In this document: positions 1-7,886 of the stretch, piece after piece
How the letters are laid out: each line of letters begins with the position of its first letter
Numbering within the stretch: the first letter of the stretch is position 1
NCBI GenBank assembly: GCA_902783155.1
Contig: CACZPR010000024.1
Location: 1 to 53,164, forward strand
Source of the DNA: an uncultured Spirochaetaceae bacterium
GTDB taxonomy: Bacteria; Spirochaetota; Spirochaetia; Treponematales; Treponemataceae
Reading direction: 5' to 3'
DNA length: 53,164 bases
Position numbers and translations under genes: made by a program
Notes under the pieces: model-generated
What the model was told of the DNA's origin: nothing
Seen by the model: only the letters and a program-made list of their open reading frames with translations
Databases searched by the model: none

Positions 1-510
1 CCTGAGGAATGCACCAAGCTCCCTGTCGCTCACATCTGCGTACGCACTTGCATTATAGATTATTTTTTCTGCGTTGTCATCAAGATTGAGCATGTCTGAT
101 TCCGCGCATGTGGTTCTGAATGTGTATTTCGGAAGTCCAAGATTGAACGGGTCTGTGGTGCAGATGAAGATTATGATTGTCCTGGGGAGGTCTTCGTAGT
201 CAGCTCCCTTCAAGAGTGAGTCTGCATCTATAAGACTCTGGTAGAACCTCATCCGTTTTCCGAGCGCATTGTAATGTTTGTTCTGCAGTTCAATGTCGTA
301 GACTGCATCTCTGTTTTTCACGTAAACGTCCAGGCGGATTCCATGGGTTTCATATCCGGGCTTAAGGCTTTTCTGGAGTTCCGGATATTCGATGTCTTCA
401 ATTTCAAGTCCAGTCAGACGCTCCAACACGCCTATGCAGATTTCCTTGGATTTCATCACTTCACCAAACATGTAGTCATCTATGAACGTCAATTCATCAA
501 TCGGCTTCAA
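1..510 (-). CDS. Rpn-family PD-(D/E)XK nuclease / putative transposase, 3' end outside window
   Basis: Reading leftward from a TTG start at 510 gives 170 open codons running off the window edge. The N-terminus (KPIDELTFIDDYMFGEVM), followed by GIRLDVYVKNRDAVYDIELQ and later RMRFYQSLID, matches the start of recombination-promoting nuclease (Rpn/PDDEXK transposase) proteins; the D...IELQ pair is the expected metal-binding part of the nuclease core. An AGGTG Shine-Dalgarno sequence lies 6 nt before the TTG, and no ATG fits the conserved start. Such proteins usually form large paralogous sets in treponemes and are linked to RecA-independent recombination or selfish DNA. The missing C-terminus prevents judging whether the gene is intact. 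Confidence 0.8.
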   Translation of the reverse strand, partial: MKPIDELTFIDDYMFGEVMKSKEICIGVLERLTGLEIEDIEYPELQKSLKPGYETHGIRLDVYVKNRDAVYDIELQNKHYNALGKRMRFYQSLIDADSLLKGADYEDLPRTIIIFICTTDPFNLGLPKYTFRTTCAESDMLNLDDNAEKIIYNASAYADVSDRELGAFLR

Positions 511-579
511 TTTTCACCTCACATATTATATAATATGCCGTGGAAATCAGGATTGTAAAAAAATTGCACATTTTTTTGA

Positions 580-619
580 AAATCTTTTGTTTTTCTTTAG
601 TGGCATACCGCCATGTTGT
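580..619 (-). repeat. 40-bp dispersed repeat, copy 1
   Basis: This 40-bp stretch is identical to 777-816. It joins a T-rich lead (AAATCTTTTG...CTTTAG) to the interrupted palindrome TGGCATACCGCCA at 601-613. A diverged copy in the opposite orientation lies at 53000-53040. No gene is supported between 511 and the array that follows. Confidence 0.85.
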
Positions 620-776
620 ATGGAGATTTTTTGTTGTAAAGATTTTTAGGCTCGGTTTCAAGTTTCGCAGATAAAAAAGGGTGAACAAGCGGATTTGTGC
701 TTCGGCTACGCTCAGCAACCGGGAAATCAATCACAGCAATATTGAGAAACCAAAGATTTGGGCATTGTTTTTTGAG

Positions 777-816
777 AAATCTTTTGTTTTTCTTTAGTGG
801 CATACCGCCATGTTGT
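777..816 (-). repeat. 40-bp dispersed repeat, copy 2
   Basis: Identical to 580-619, offset by 197 bp (about three 66-67 bp steps). Its palindromic core at 798-810 starts the regular spacing of the left arm of the array. Confidence 0.85.
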
Positions 817-1077
817 TCTGGGGTTTGTTTTAATTTGCTTCGCGGTCTCTTTTTTTCCGCTCATGGCATATCGCCACGTAATTCGGCGCATTTATTTTCT
901 TTTGTTCTGCGGACTTTTGTTCTTCACTCATGGCATATCGCCATGCCATTCGGCACATTTGTTTTTTTTTGCTTCGCGAATTTATTTTAACTCATGCACT
1001 CCACTGGCGGCCCGCTTGTTGTTTTTGCACATTAAATGTTTACTGCTTTCGCAAGTCTCTTGTTGTTCATGCACACC
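798..1077 (-). repeat. Left arm of a 67-bp repeat array (inverted relative to the right arm)
   Basis: Interrupted palindromes TGGC-ATAYC-GCCA start at 798, 864 and 931, so the spacing is 66 then 67 bp. Each is preceded by a degenerate GCTTCGCGGTCT-like segment, the reverse complement of GACCGCGAAGC in the right arm. Toward 1077 the units decay: GCTTTCGCAAGTCTCTTGTTG at 1045-1064 is still recognisable. The arm ends at the perfect palindrome GGGCGCGCCC (1078-1087), which separates it from the oppositely oriented right arm. No convincing gene overlaps it. Confidence 0.8.
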
Positions 1078-1087
1078 GGGCGCGCCC

Positions 1088-1579
1088 CCGATTGCCGAGT
1101 TGCAAAAGATTGCGAAGCAAAGAATGTCCAAGGCGCAGAATAAAATGGCGATATGCCACCACCGGGCAACAACAGACCGCGAAGCAAATAACCTCCAGTG
1201 CGCAGAATAAAATGGCAATATGCCACAGCCGGGCAACAAGAGACTGCAAAGCAAGCAACAGCCAATGCGCAGACCAAAATGGCGTTCCGCCACTGCCGAA
1301 CAACAACAGACCGCGAAGCAAACAACATCCAGTGCGCAGAATAAAATGGCGATATGCCACAGCCGGGCAACAAGAGACTGCAAAGCAAGCAACATCCAAT
1401 GAGCGGAATCAAATGGCGATACGCCCCTACTGGGCAACAACAGACCGCGAAGCAAACAACATCCAATGCGCAGAGCGAAAAGGCGTTCCGCCACCACCGA
1501 ACAACAAAAGACCGCGAAGCAAACAACCTCCAATGCGCAAACCAAAATGGAGTTCCGCCCCACCCGAACAACAAGAGAT
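1088..1579 (+). repeat. Right arm: tandem array of 67-bp units with palindromic core
   Basis: After one decayed copy (about 1093-1134), six consecutive units of exactly 67 bp start at 1135, 1202, 1269, 1336, 1403 and 1470, with a partial seventh at 1537-1579. Each unit reads: start GCAGAA/GCAGAC, then AAAATGG core (TGGCGATATGCCA or the GTTCCGCC variant), then CCGGGCAACAA, ACCGCGAAGCAA and ACATCCAATGC. The array stops at the stop codon of the lipoprotein gene (1580). Because 67 is not a multiple of three, open frames across it are probably by-products, not genes. There are no unique spacers, so it is not CRISPR. Confidence 0.92.
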
Positions 1580-3022
1580 TTACTCCCCTACAGACCGCAC
1601 GACACGGAAGCCAAACCAGCACTCGTTATAGGACTGAACATAGGTACTGCGGGCAAAAACACGACACGACAAGGGGTTATTTCCATTACTTTCATCGCAT
1701 CCCCAGCACCCGCCACGAACAACACGCACTGAACCAGAGGACGGACCTGTAGGATTTGTCTGGGAAGAAGATGGATAGGCACCATACCAGTCCCAGCACC
1801 ATTCAAAAACGTTTCCGCTCATGTCATATATTCCCAGTTCATTTGGGCTTTTTGACTTGACCTCAGAAGTTGCGTTTTCATAACATGCCACATCATTAAT
1901 ATCATTGCTTCCGCTATAGTCATAGCCGTGGCTCTTGTTTCCACCTCTAGCGGCATACTCCCATTCAGCTTCGGTCGGAAGCCTGTAACCGTTTGCGGAA
2001 AAATCACATGTGACAGTCCACCTCATACCATCCGTATCCGTTCGAGAAGTGTTGTTTGGGTCTGGAGTATTTTCATCTATAGTGTAACAAGGGGTAAGAC
2101 CTTCTGCCACACTTCTGAGATTACAATACTCTACTGCATAATACCATCTCACTTGCCATGCCGGTCTATTTCCAGTGGATGCGTAAAGATCTCTCGTATT
2201 ATATTCTCTGTACTCGTCCCATGTCACCTCATGGTCGCACATCAAGAAACTGCTGACAGTCACGCTATGGACAGGTCCATTGTCCGGCCCTCCCATCTGG
2301 AATGTTCCGCCCTCGACATAAGCAAAGTTTTCTGGGGTTTGCATCCAATTTGGGGAAAGCGTCAAATTTTCGTTTATCGCTGTGTTAAAATCAAATTTTG
2401 ATCCATCGGCTTTATTCCAACCTGTGAACACAAAACCATCCTTTGTTGGGCGGGAAGGTTTTGTCACCGTTGCTCCAAACTCAACGGTCTGTGAAGCAAT
2501 CACATTTCCATCGTCATCCATAAACTTAACGACTGGACATTTCCTAAGTTCCACAGTGGCGGCGGTAGTCTCGTCCGCGACAATCTCCACATCCACGCTG
2601 CCCATGTATTCGATGGAGCCGTCCAATCTGTAGGCCCGGCATGTAATCTTCCATGGTCCCACGGGAATGTTTTCCATTACGACCACGGTTCCACTGCCCA
2701 CAGTTTTTGTGTACACCCGCTTTCCCCTGGCCAAGTTTATTTTGTAAGTATAATTTTCACTTCCAGACTCATTCGGTGTCCTGAATATGCTCCGTCCTCG
2801 GTTTGCATAAAGGATTCCTGTGTCCTGCCATGAGTCCGCATCATAGGCTCTGATTATAATTCCATCGTCCGGGGATTCAAAAAGCCCTCCGTCACATGAG
2901 AAAAAAGAAAATGTGAATATGCTTAAAATCAAAAGAAAAATGGCTTTGAACGTCTTATTCAGCGATGTGGGGGGGGGGTACAAGAGTATAGCTACTTTTA
3001 AAATCCATAAAATACCTCGCAA
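1580..3022 (-). CDS. Lipoprotein with InlB-type repeat and SUMF1/FGE-like (C-type-lectin fold) domain; possibly phase variable
   Basis: The protein has a hydrophobic signal ending in a lipobox (SFFSC, Cys43), a beta-rich N-terminal region, a Listeria-Bacteroides (InlB B) type repeat at about 165-228 (GFVFTGWN), and a SUMF1/formylglycine-enzyme-like domain at about 234-478 (YVEGGTFQMGG, RLPTEAEWEYAARGG, YDMSGNVFEWCWDWYG, RVVRGG, GFRVVRS). Many spirochaetal surface lipoproteins use this fold for binding rather than catalysis; the enzymatic Cys pair is not clearly conserved. The coordinates use a TTG at 3022 that has no Shine-Dalgarno. A better ATG at 3008, with GAGG 6 nt upstream, is one base out of frame because of a C10 tract. 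With 9 or 12 C it would read into the signal peptide. A paralogous N-terminal region occurs in the lipoprotein at 20207. Confidence 0.82.
   Translation of the reverse strand: MRGILWILKVAILLYPPPTSLNKTFKAIFLLILSIFTFSFFSCDGGLFESPDDGIIIRAYDADSWQDTGILYANRGRSIFRTPNESGSENYTYKINLARGKRVYTKTVGSGTVVVMENIPVGPWKITCRAYRLDGSIEYMGSVDVEIVADETTAATVELRKCPVVKFMDDDGNVIASQTVEFGATVTKPSRPTKDGFVFTGWNKADGSKFDFNTAINENLTLSPNWMQTPENFAYVEGGTFQMGGPDNGPVHSVTVSSFLMCDHEVTWDEYREYNTRDLYASTGNRPAWQVRWYYAVEYCNLRSVAEGLTPCYTIDENTPDPNNTSRTDTDGMRWTVTCDFSANGYRLPTEAEWEYAARGGNKSHGYDYSGSNDINDVACYENATSEVKSKSPNELGIYDMSGNVFEWCWDWYGAYPSSSQTNPTGPSSGSVRVVRGGCWGCDESNGNNPLSCRVFARSTYVQSYNECWFGFRVVRSVGE
2979..2988 (-). repeat. C10 homopolymer at the 5' end of the SUMF1 lipoprotein gene
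   Basis: Ten consecutive G on the plus strand (C10 on the coding strand) lie between the candidate starts and the signal peptide. From the ATG at 3008 there are 46 nt to the in-frame CTG before AATAAG, so that frame hits a stop at once. Loss of one C, or gain of two, restores it. Tracts of this length are typical slipped-strand switches, but also frequent sequencing-error sites. Confidence 0.7.
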
Positions 3023-3074
3023 TGGTCAGATGATTATTTTTATAAAGTATAATAACAAAATAAAAAAAATCCAG

Positions 3075-3086
3075 TGAGTTAACTCA
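3075..3086. promoter_or_regulatory. 12-bp perfect palindrome between divergent genes
   Basis: TGAGTTAACTCA is a perfect dyad in the intergenic space shared by the minus-strand lipoprotein gene and glpK. It lies 15 bp upstream of the proposed glpK -35 box, a reasonable operator position. The regulator is unknown. Confidence 0.4.
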
Positions 3087-3100
3087 TGGAAATTAAAAAT

Positions 3101-3129
3101 TTTACAATCCGCAAAATCTGCATTAGAAT
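3101..3129 (+). promoter_or_regulatory. Promoter of glpK (leaderless geometry)
   Basis: TTTACA (3101-3106), a 17-bp spacer and TAGAAT (3124-3129) are followed by 6 nt and the ATG. The AAGGA next to the ATG is too close to act as a ribosome-binding site. Confidence 0.6.
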
Positions 3130-3135
3130 TAAGGA

Positions 3136-4632
3136 ATGGCAAAGAAATATATCATCGCGCTGGACCAGGGAACAACATCCTCCCGCGCAATCGTTTATGA
3201 CAAAGACGCACATCCAATCTCATCAAAGCAGCTGGAATTCAAACAGTACTATCCGCATCCGGGCTGGGTCGAACACAATGCGGACGAAATCTTCAAGTCA
3301 CAGCTAAAGGCACTGGAGACTGTGGCAATCGACGCTGAAATCAAAAAGGACGAGATTGCGGCAATCGGCATAACAAACCAGCGTGAAACCGTCGTTCTCT
3401 GGGACAAAAAAACTGGAAAACCAGTCCACCGGGCAATAGTCTGGCAGTGCAGGAGGACAGCGGAGATTTGTGAAAAACTTATTTCCGCCGGCCACGAAAA
3501 GATGGTAAAAGAAAAAACGGGACTAAAGATTGACGCATATTTTTCCGGAACAAAAATCAAGTGGCTCCTTGACAATGTTCCGGGTCTAAGGTCACGCGCA
3601 AAAAAAGGTGAAATCCTCGCGGGGACAATAGACACATGGCTCATCTGGAAACTTTCGGGCGGCAAGGCACATGTCACCGATGTCACCAACGCAAGCCGCA
3701 CAATGCTTTTCAACATACACAAGTGCCAGTGGGACGACGACCTTCTGAAACTTCTGGACATTCCAAAATGCATTCTGCCAAAAGTCAAGGACTCCGCATG
3801 TATTTATTGCAACACAAGCGCGGCGGTCTGTGGATTTTCCGTTCCAATCGCATCGGCAATCGGGGACCAGCAGTCAGCACTTTTTGGCCAGGGATGCTTC
3901 AACCGTGGGGATGCAAAAAACACTTACGGAACCGGCTGCTTCATGTTGATGAACACTGGCGAAAAACCTGTCACGTCCGAAAATCTTTTGACGACAATCG
4001 CTCTGGGCTACAAGGGAAAAATCCAGTACGCGCTGGAGGGAAGTGTCTTTGTCGGCGGTGCGGTAATCAAGTGGCTCAGGGACGAGCTTGAACTGATTTC
4101 ATCCGCACATGAAATTGACGTGCTTGCCGAGTCGGTGCAGGATTCAAACGGTGCATACATTGTTCCTGCGTTTGTTGGCCTTGGAACTCCATACTGGGAC
4201 ATGTATGCGCGTGGAACAATAGTCGGACTGACAAGGGGAGTTAAAAAGGCCCACATCTGCCGGGCGGCACTGGAGGGTATTGCCTACGAAGTCTGCGATG
4301 TACTGAACGTGATGGTCAAGGATTCCGGGACCTCCATAAAAACTTTGAACGTTGATGGAGGCGCATGTGTCAGCAACATGATGCTACAGTTCCAGGCAGA
4401 CATTTTGAACACCCAGGTATGCCGCCCAAAAAACGTCGAGACCACCGCGCTTGGGGCCGCCTATCTTGCGGGACTTGCGACCGGATTCTGGAAAAACAAG
4501 GAAGAGATTTTAAAAAAGCGTGAGACCGACAGAACCTTCCAGCCCGAGATGGGAGAAAAAAAACGTGAGCAGCTTTACGAAGGATGGAAAAAAGCAGTTG
4601 AACGAAGCAAGGCATGGGAGGAACAAAACTAA
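3136..4632 (+). CDS. glpK: Glycerol kinase
   Basis: GlpK phosphorylates glycerol with ATP to sn-glycerol 3-phosphate, feeding glycolysis and phospholipid synthesis in the cytoplasm. The 498-aa product has the family's usual length and starts with the canonical [15 protein letters not shown] phosphate-binding loop. [10 protein letters not shown] at about 243-252 carries the catalytic Asp (about residue 244). The FGGY signature lies around [18 protein letters not shown]. The start is fixed by homology and by a promoter whose -10 box ends 6 nt upstream. The gene stands alone; no glpF or glpD is present nearby. It converges with mazG across a short hairpin. Confidence 0.97.
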   Translation: MAKKYIIALDQGTTSSRAIVYDKDAHPISSKQLEFKQYYPHPGWVEHNADEIFKSQLKALETVAIDAEIKKDEIAAIGITNQRETVVLWDKKTGKPVHRAIVWQCRRTAEICEKLISAGHEKMVKEKTGLKIDAYFSGTKIKWLLDNVPGLRSRAKKGEILAGTIDTWLIWKLSGGKAHVTDVTNASRTMLFNIHKCQWDDDLLKLLDIPKCILPKVKDSACIYCNTSAAVCGFSVPIASAIGDQQSALFGQGCFNRGDAKNTYGTGCFMLMNTGEKPVTSENLLTTIALGYKGKIQYALEGSVFVGGAVIKWLRDELELISSAHEIDVLAESVQDSNGAYIVPAFVGLGTPYWDMYARGTIVGLTRGVKKAHICRAALEGIAYEVCDVLNVMVKDSGTSIKTLNVDGGACVSNMMLQFQADILNTQVCRPKNVETTALGAAYLAGLATGFWKNKEEILKKRETDRTFQPEMGEKKREQLYEGWKKAVERSKAWEEQN

Positions 4633-4671
4633 GGAAACACTGAATAATGCTTCGTGTATTAATCAGCGGTT
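4633..4671. terminator. Imperfect hairpin between convergent glpK and mazG
   Basis: GGAAACACTGAATAAT pairs imperfectly with ATTAATCAGCGGTTCC around a short loop, filling the 41-nt gap between the two converging stop codons. There is no T-run on either side, so it may be a processed palindromic repeat rather than a strong intrinsic terminator. Confidence 0.5.
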
Positions 4672-4673
4672 CC

Positions 4674-5549
4674 CTAAAGTCCCCTTGATTTTGCCTCCCG
4701 CCAAAGCTCCTCCATTTTTCCGAGCGACGAAGAATCCAGCGGAAGATTTTTTTCCTTCATTTTTTTCTCAACAAAGGAATATCTTCCGCAAAATTTTTTG
4801 TCCGCACGTTCAAGCGCGACATCAGGATTCACACCAAGAAGGCGGGCATAGTTTATCACGCTCAAAATCAAATCCCCAACCTCGTCCTCCAGATGGTCCT
4901 GAGAATTTTCTTTTTGCGCATCCTGAACCTCGTCCAGTTCCTCGACAATCTTATTTTTTGCGTCATCAATTTCAGGCCACTCGAATCCCTGGGACGCTGC
5001 CTTTTTCAAATGTTTGTACGCTTTTGTCATTGGCGGAAATCCATCGGGAACCTGGTCCAAAACGGATTCTGTCTTCCGCCCCTCGACATTGTTTTTGATT
5101 TTGTTCCACTGTTCGTTCACCGAATCAATTGTTACCGAAGATTTTGCATCAAGTTTTTTTTCATGTGCGGCGTTGTCCAAAAAAAGCGAAGAATCAAAAT
5201 CAACATGCGGATGCCGCCTCAAAAGTTTTTCGCTCGCGGAATTATAAATCTGGGCAAGTGAAAAATCGTTTTTCTGCTGGAACATAAATCCAATCATGAG
5301 CGCATTAAAAAAAAGGTCGCCAAGTTCTTCCATCGCATTTTCTTTGTCGCATTTTGTCAGAGCATCGACAAGTTCGAAGGCCTCCTCGACAACACATGGA
5401 CGCATTGATTGCGGGGTCTGTTTTTTGTCCCACGGACATCCGTTTTCTCCGCGCAAAGTTTTTACAATTTCGGAAAGCCGCCTGTATGCAGATTCCTCAT
5501 CAAAAAATTTTTCTTCGGATTTTTTGTCCTGACTTTTTTCCGCTTCCAT
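4674..5549 (-). CDS. mazG: Nucleoside triphosphate pyrophosphohydrolase MazG
   Basis: MazG hydrolyses (d)NTPs to NMP and pyrophosphate, cleaning nucleotide pools and, in some bacteria, modulating ppGpp. The 291-aa protein contains the typical GCPWDKKQTPQSMRP segment (about 37-51), an EEAFE motif (55-59) followed by EELGD (74-78) for Mg binding, and a second MazG half with EELDEVQ and EDEVGDLI near 200-230. It is slightly longer than the E. coli enzyme because of a charged N-terminal tail. It is the last gene of a tight minus-strand run, one nucleotide after pth, with only a weak GCGGAA ribosome site, so it is probably translated from the shared transcript. Confidence 0.93.
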   Translation of the reverse strand: MEAEKSQDKKSEEKFFDEESAYRRLSEIVKTLRGENGCPWDKKQTPQSMRPCVVEEAFELVDALTKCDKENAMEELGDLFFNALMIGFMFQQKNDFSLAQIYNSASEKLLRRHPHVDFDSSLFLDNAAHEKKLDAKSSVTIDSVNEQWNKIKNNVEGRKTESVLDQVPDGFPPMTKAYKHLKKAASQGFEWPEIDDAKNKIVEELDEVQDAQKENSQDHLEDEVGDLILSVINYARLLGVNPDVALERADKKFCGRYSFVEKKMKEKNLPLDSSSLGKMEELWREAKSRGL

Positions 5550-5550
5550 T

Positions 5551-6207
5551 TTATTCCGCCGAAACTTTTTTCTTTCCCCATTCCTTAATCAACGAACTGG
5601 CATCTTTTTTTGTAAGGAGTTTTGAAAAAAGATTCGCGCCATGCACAAAGACTTGGCTCAAAATTATTTTTTCATCCGGCGTGAAAGAGCCAAGAACATA
5701 GTCGGCAACATTTCCGTCCGCAGGTTTTCCGACACCAAAACGCAGTCTCCAGAAATCGGCAGTCCCCAGAACGGATTTTGCAGAGCGAAGCCCATTGTGT
5801 CCACCAAGACCTCCGCTCCATTTCAAGCTGATTGTCCCAATCGGAAGTTCAATTTCATCATGGACCACAAGAATGTCGGAGGATGGAATCTTGAAAAATC
5901 TTGCGGCCTCACCGATTGCCTCTCCGCTCAGGTTCATGTAGGTCAGCGGCTTCATAAAATAAACCTTTTTTGGTGCGTCCGCAGGAACTGGAAGCGAACC
6001 GTCGTCCCTTGTTTTTATAAGACCAGATTCCGCCATCCATTTTGCAAGCACTTCGTAATCAACAGCGCAAAAATCCGAACGGTATTTCTGGCTCCACGAA
6101 ATCTTTGAAGAAAACGGAAGGCTGTTTTCAAAAAGCCATGCAACATTGTGGCGGGTCTGTTCATACTCTCGTCCATAGTTTCCCAAAAATGCAACCATCT
6201 GTATCAT
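5551..6207 (-). CDS. pth: Peptidyl-tRNA hydrolase
   Basis: Pth releases peptides from prematurely dissociated peptidyl-tRNAs so the tRNAs can be recycled. The sequence has the family landmarks: FLGNYGREYEQTRHN near the start (substrate-binding Asn and catalytic His), MKPLTYMNLSG, LVVHDEIELPIG and GGLGGHNGLRS. The ATG at 6207 is preferred over an upstream in-frame codon because it begins the conserved core and has GGAG 8 nt upstream. Its ATG overlaps the stop of the preceding 119-aa gene (ATGA), implying translational coupling. The first conserved position reads FLGNYG where FLGNPG is usual; the rest is intact at 218 aa. Confidence 0.95.
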   Translation of the reverse strand: MIQMVAFLGNYGREYEQTRHNVAWLFENSLPFSSKISWSQKYRSDFCAVDYEVLAKWMAESGLIKTRDDGSLPVPADAPKKVYFMKPLTYMNLSGEAIGEAARFFKIPSSDILVVHDEIELPIGTISLKWSGGLGGHNGLRSAKSVLGTADFWRLRFGVGKPADGNVADYVLGSFTPDEKIILSQVFVHGANLFSKLLTKKDASSLIKEWGKKKVSAE

Positions 6208-6563
6208 AAATTTTCTCCAATGTAATAAATCAGCATGGACACAACCGCGCCAACATCCTGTCCAATCAAAATGCAAATCAAAGTCGCAACGGTAATCACA
6301 AGCGGCTCCACTTCAATTTTTCCTTTGAACAGCGACGCAAACGCGCGGACAACAATTTTTCTTCCGGCAATGATGTAGGCAACAAAATAAAGCACAAGCG
6401 ATATGGCCTTTGTCACTTCAAAAAAAACACCTTTTCCAGTTCCCGCAATTTTTTCAATGGCAAATGCAAGAAGCGTTATGGCCAAAATAATTCCGCACCT
6501 GGTCAAAAAACTTTTCAGCGTGAGGGGCTTGTCCTCTTTTTCAACTCTGATTTTTCCAAACAT
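6204..6563 (-). CDS. Short membrane protein resembling the first helices of a heavy-metal P-type ATPase
   Basis: This 119-aa protein has three or four hydrophobic segments. Its C-terminal half (YIIAGRKIVVRAFASLFKG, then TVATLICILIGQDVGAVVSMLIYYIGE) resembles the early transmembrane helices of CadA/ZntA-type ATPases. It stops before the CPC metal site, DKTGT phosphorylation motif and nucleotide domain, so it cannot be a pump. GGAAG 8 nt before the ATG and coupling to pth (ATGA overlap) suggest it is expressed. It may be a domesticated fragment, a membrane scaffold, or a chance resemblance. Confidence 0.65.
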   Translation of the reverse strand: MFGKIRVEKEDKPLTLKSFLTRCGIILAITLLAFAIEKIAGTGKGVFFEVTKAISLVLYFVAYIIAGRKIVVRAFASLFKGKIEVEPLVITVATLICILIGQDVGAVVSMLIYYIGENL

Positions 6564-6566
6564 GTT

Positions 6567-7244
6567 TTACACTTCCATAATTTTTTTCAAATCCAAAAGG
6601 CTGCCACAGATTTTCCATGTCAGTTTTTTAGTTTCATCGTCGGCAGAAATTCTGTCGGGGACCATAACGCATTTCAGACCCGCAGCATTTGCAGATTTTA
6701 TTCCGCTGGGGCTGTCCTCAACTGCGACACAATTTTTTGCTTCAAGACCAAGTTTGCGGCACGAGGCAAGATAGATTTCCGGATCCGGTTTTGCATTTGA
6801 AACCTCGTCGCCAAAAACAATCGCGTCAAAAAAATCCAAAAGCCCGGCCTTAATCAAAAGTTTTTCGGCAAACGCTTTTTCGGATGAAGTCGCAAGTGCC
6901 ACAGGTATTTTTTTTGATTTCAAAAAATCCAGAACAATTTTTGCACCACATTTTTCAGGCACACCATTTTTGTTCATAAAATCCATCGACCAGTCCGAAG
7001 TTCTTTTCCAAAAAAACTCGCCGTCACATGCGTCTCCATATTTTTCGGAAAACATATTCAGCACAACGCTTTTTGAAACGCCAAGACATTTTTTGTGGAG
7101 CGAATCAATATCAGAAAGTCCCATCTCTTCGGAAACGACACGCCACGCTTTTTCATAAACGGATTCGCTGTCCAAAAGAACACCGTCCATATCAAAAACG
7201 AATCCCGCAATTTTATTTTCAAGGAAAAAATTTTTCATGGGCAT
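6567..7244 (-). CDS. HAD-superfamily phosphatase (beta-phosphoglucomutase/Gph-like)
   Basis: The 225-aa protein carries the HAD motifs in order: FDMDGVLLDSE near residue 17 (nucleophile Asp and acid Asp), the Thr of VALATSS around residue 117, the Lys region around NAKPDPEIY, and VAVEDSPSGIKSA. A helical cap follows motif I, as in subfamily I enzymes acting on sugar phosphates or phosphoglycolate. The substrate cannot be read from the sequence. It is the third of three consecutive HAD genes in transcription order. GAGG lies 4 nt before the ATG used; a second ATG two codons downstream is equally plausible. Confidence 0.9.
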   Translation of the reverse strand: MPMKNFFLENKIAGFVFDMDGVLLDSESVYEKAWRVVSEEMGLSDIDSLHKKCLGVSKSVVLNMFSEKYGDACDGEFFWKRTSDWSMDFMNKNGVPEKCGAKIVLDFLKSKKIPVALATSSEKAFAEKLLIKAGLLDFFDAIVFGDEVSNAKPDPEIYLASCRKLGLEAKNCVAVEDSPSGIKSANAAGLKCVMVPDRISADDETKKLTWKICGSLLDLKKIMEV

Positions 7245-7250
7245 TTTTCC

Positions 7251-7886
7251 TCAATCAAAATTCAAATCAAGCTCCAAATCGGAAGCCAATTTTTCGGCAC
7301 TCTCAAACAGGATTGATTTTATTCCCAGACTTTTTGCGGCATCAACATTTTCTTTTCTGTCATCAATAAAAACTGTTTCGTGCGGTCCGGCATTTTCGGC
7401 AGTCAAAATTATTTTCCAAAAACGTGGGTCCGGCTTTGACACTCCCATAAAATTGGATGCGTAGGTCTGGTCAAAAAAACTATAGTCGCCGCGCTCCAGA
7501 TGGTTCTGGTAATGGCTGTCGATTGTGTTTGTCCCGCAAACCACACGGTTTTTATTTGACTTTAGGATTTTGATTATTTTGACAGTTTTTTGATTCAACA
7601 CGGGATGGAAAAGCCAGTGCCACCAGTCCGTTGTTACAGCAATTCCAGAGCGCGCAGAAAAAATGTTCCAGAATTCTTTGACAGTGATTTCGCCATTGGA
7701 CAGCATTGAAAACAAATCCATCTCGCCATTTTTATAAAACTCAGAACCACGTCCCGCAGGATTTCCTTTTGGGGAGCCGCACCACTTGAAAAAATCATTT
7801 TCGTTCGTTCCCAAAATGTCCACGAGTTTTTTGATTTCGCTCGATGTGCTTGTCACCACACCGCCCATGTCAAAAATATAAAGCAT
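7251..7886 (-). CDS. HAD-like hydrolase (YihX/HAD-IA-3 type)
   Basis: Motif I reads FDMGGVV, with the second Asp replaced by Gly, as in YihX-like and epoxide-hydrolase N-terminal HAD proteins. Later motifs are present: VVCGTNTID (motif II region), VSKPDPRFWK (motif III Lys) and VFIDDRKENVDAAKSLG (motif IV). A family-typical cap of about 80 residues follows motif I. YihX acts on glucose-1-phosphate in E. coli; here the substrate is unknown. Its start overlaps the stop of the upstream HAD gene by one base (TGATG), so the two are likely translationally coupled. Confidence 0.88.
   Translation of the reverse strand: MLYIFDMGGVVTSTSSEIKKLVDILGTNENDFFKWCGSPKGNPAGRGSEFYKNGEMDLFSMLSNGEITVKEFWNIFSARSGIAVTTDWWHWLFHPVLNQKTVKIIKILKSNKNRVVCGTNTIDSHYQNHLERGDYSFFDQTYASNFMGVSKPDPRFWKIILTAENAGPHETVFIDDRKENVDAAKSLGIKSILFESAEKLASDLELDLNFD

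Noticed and set aside
1088-1579. Possible CRISPR array
   Set aside because: The units are contiguous 67-bp repeats with no unique spacers, and no cas genes are present.
982-1622. Long open frames on both strands across the repeat array
   Set aside because: They follow from stop-free 67-bp units read in shifting phase; the translations are low-complexity, mutually overlapping and lack ribosome sites.
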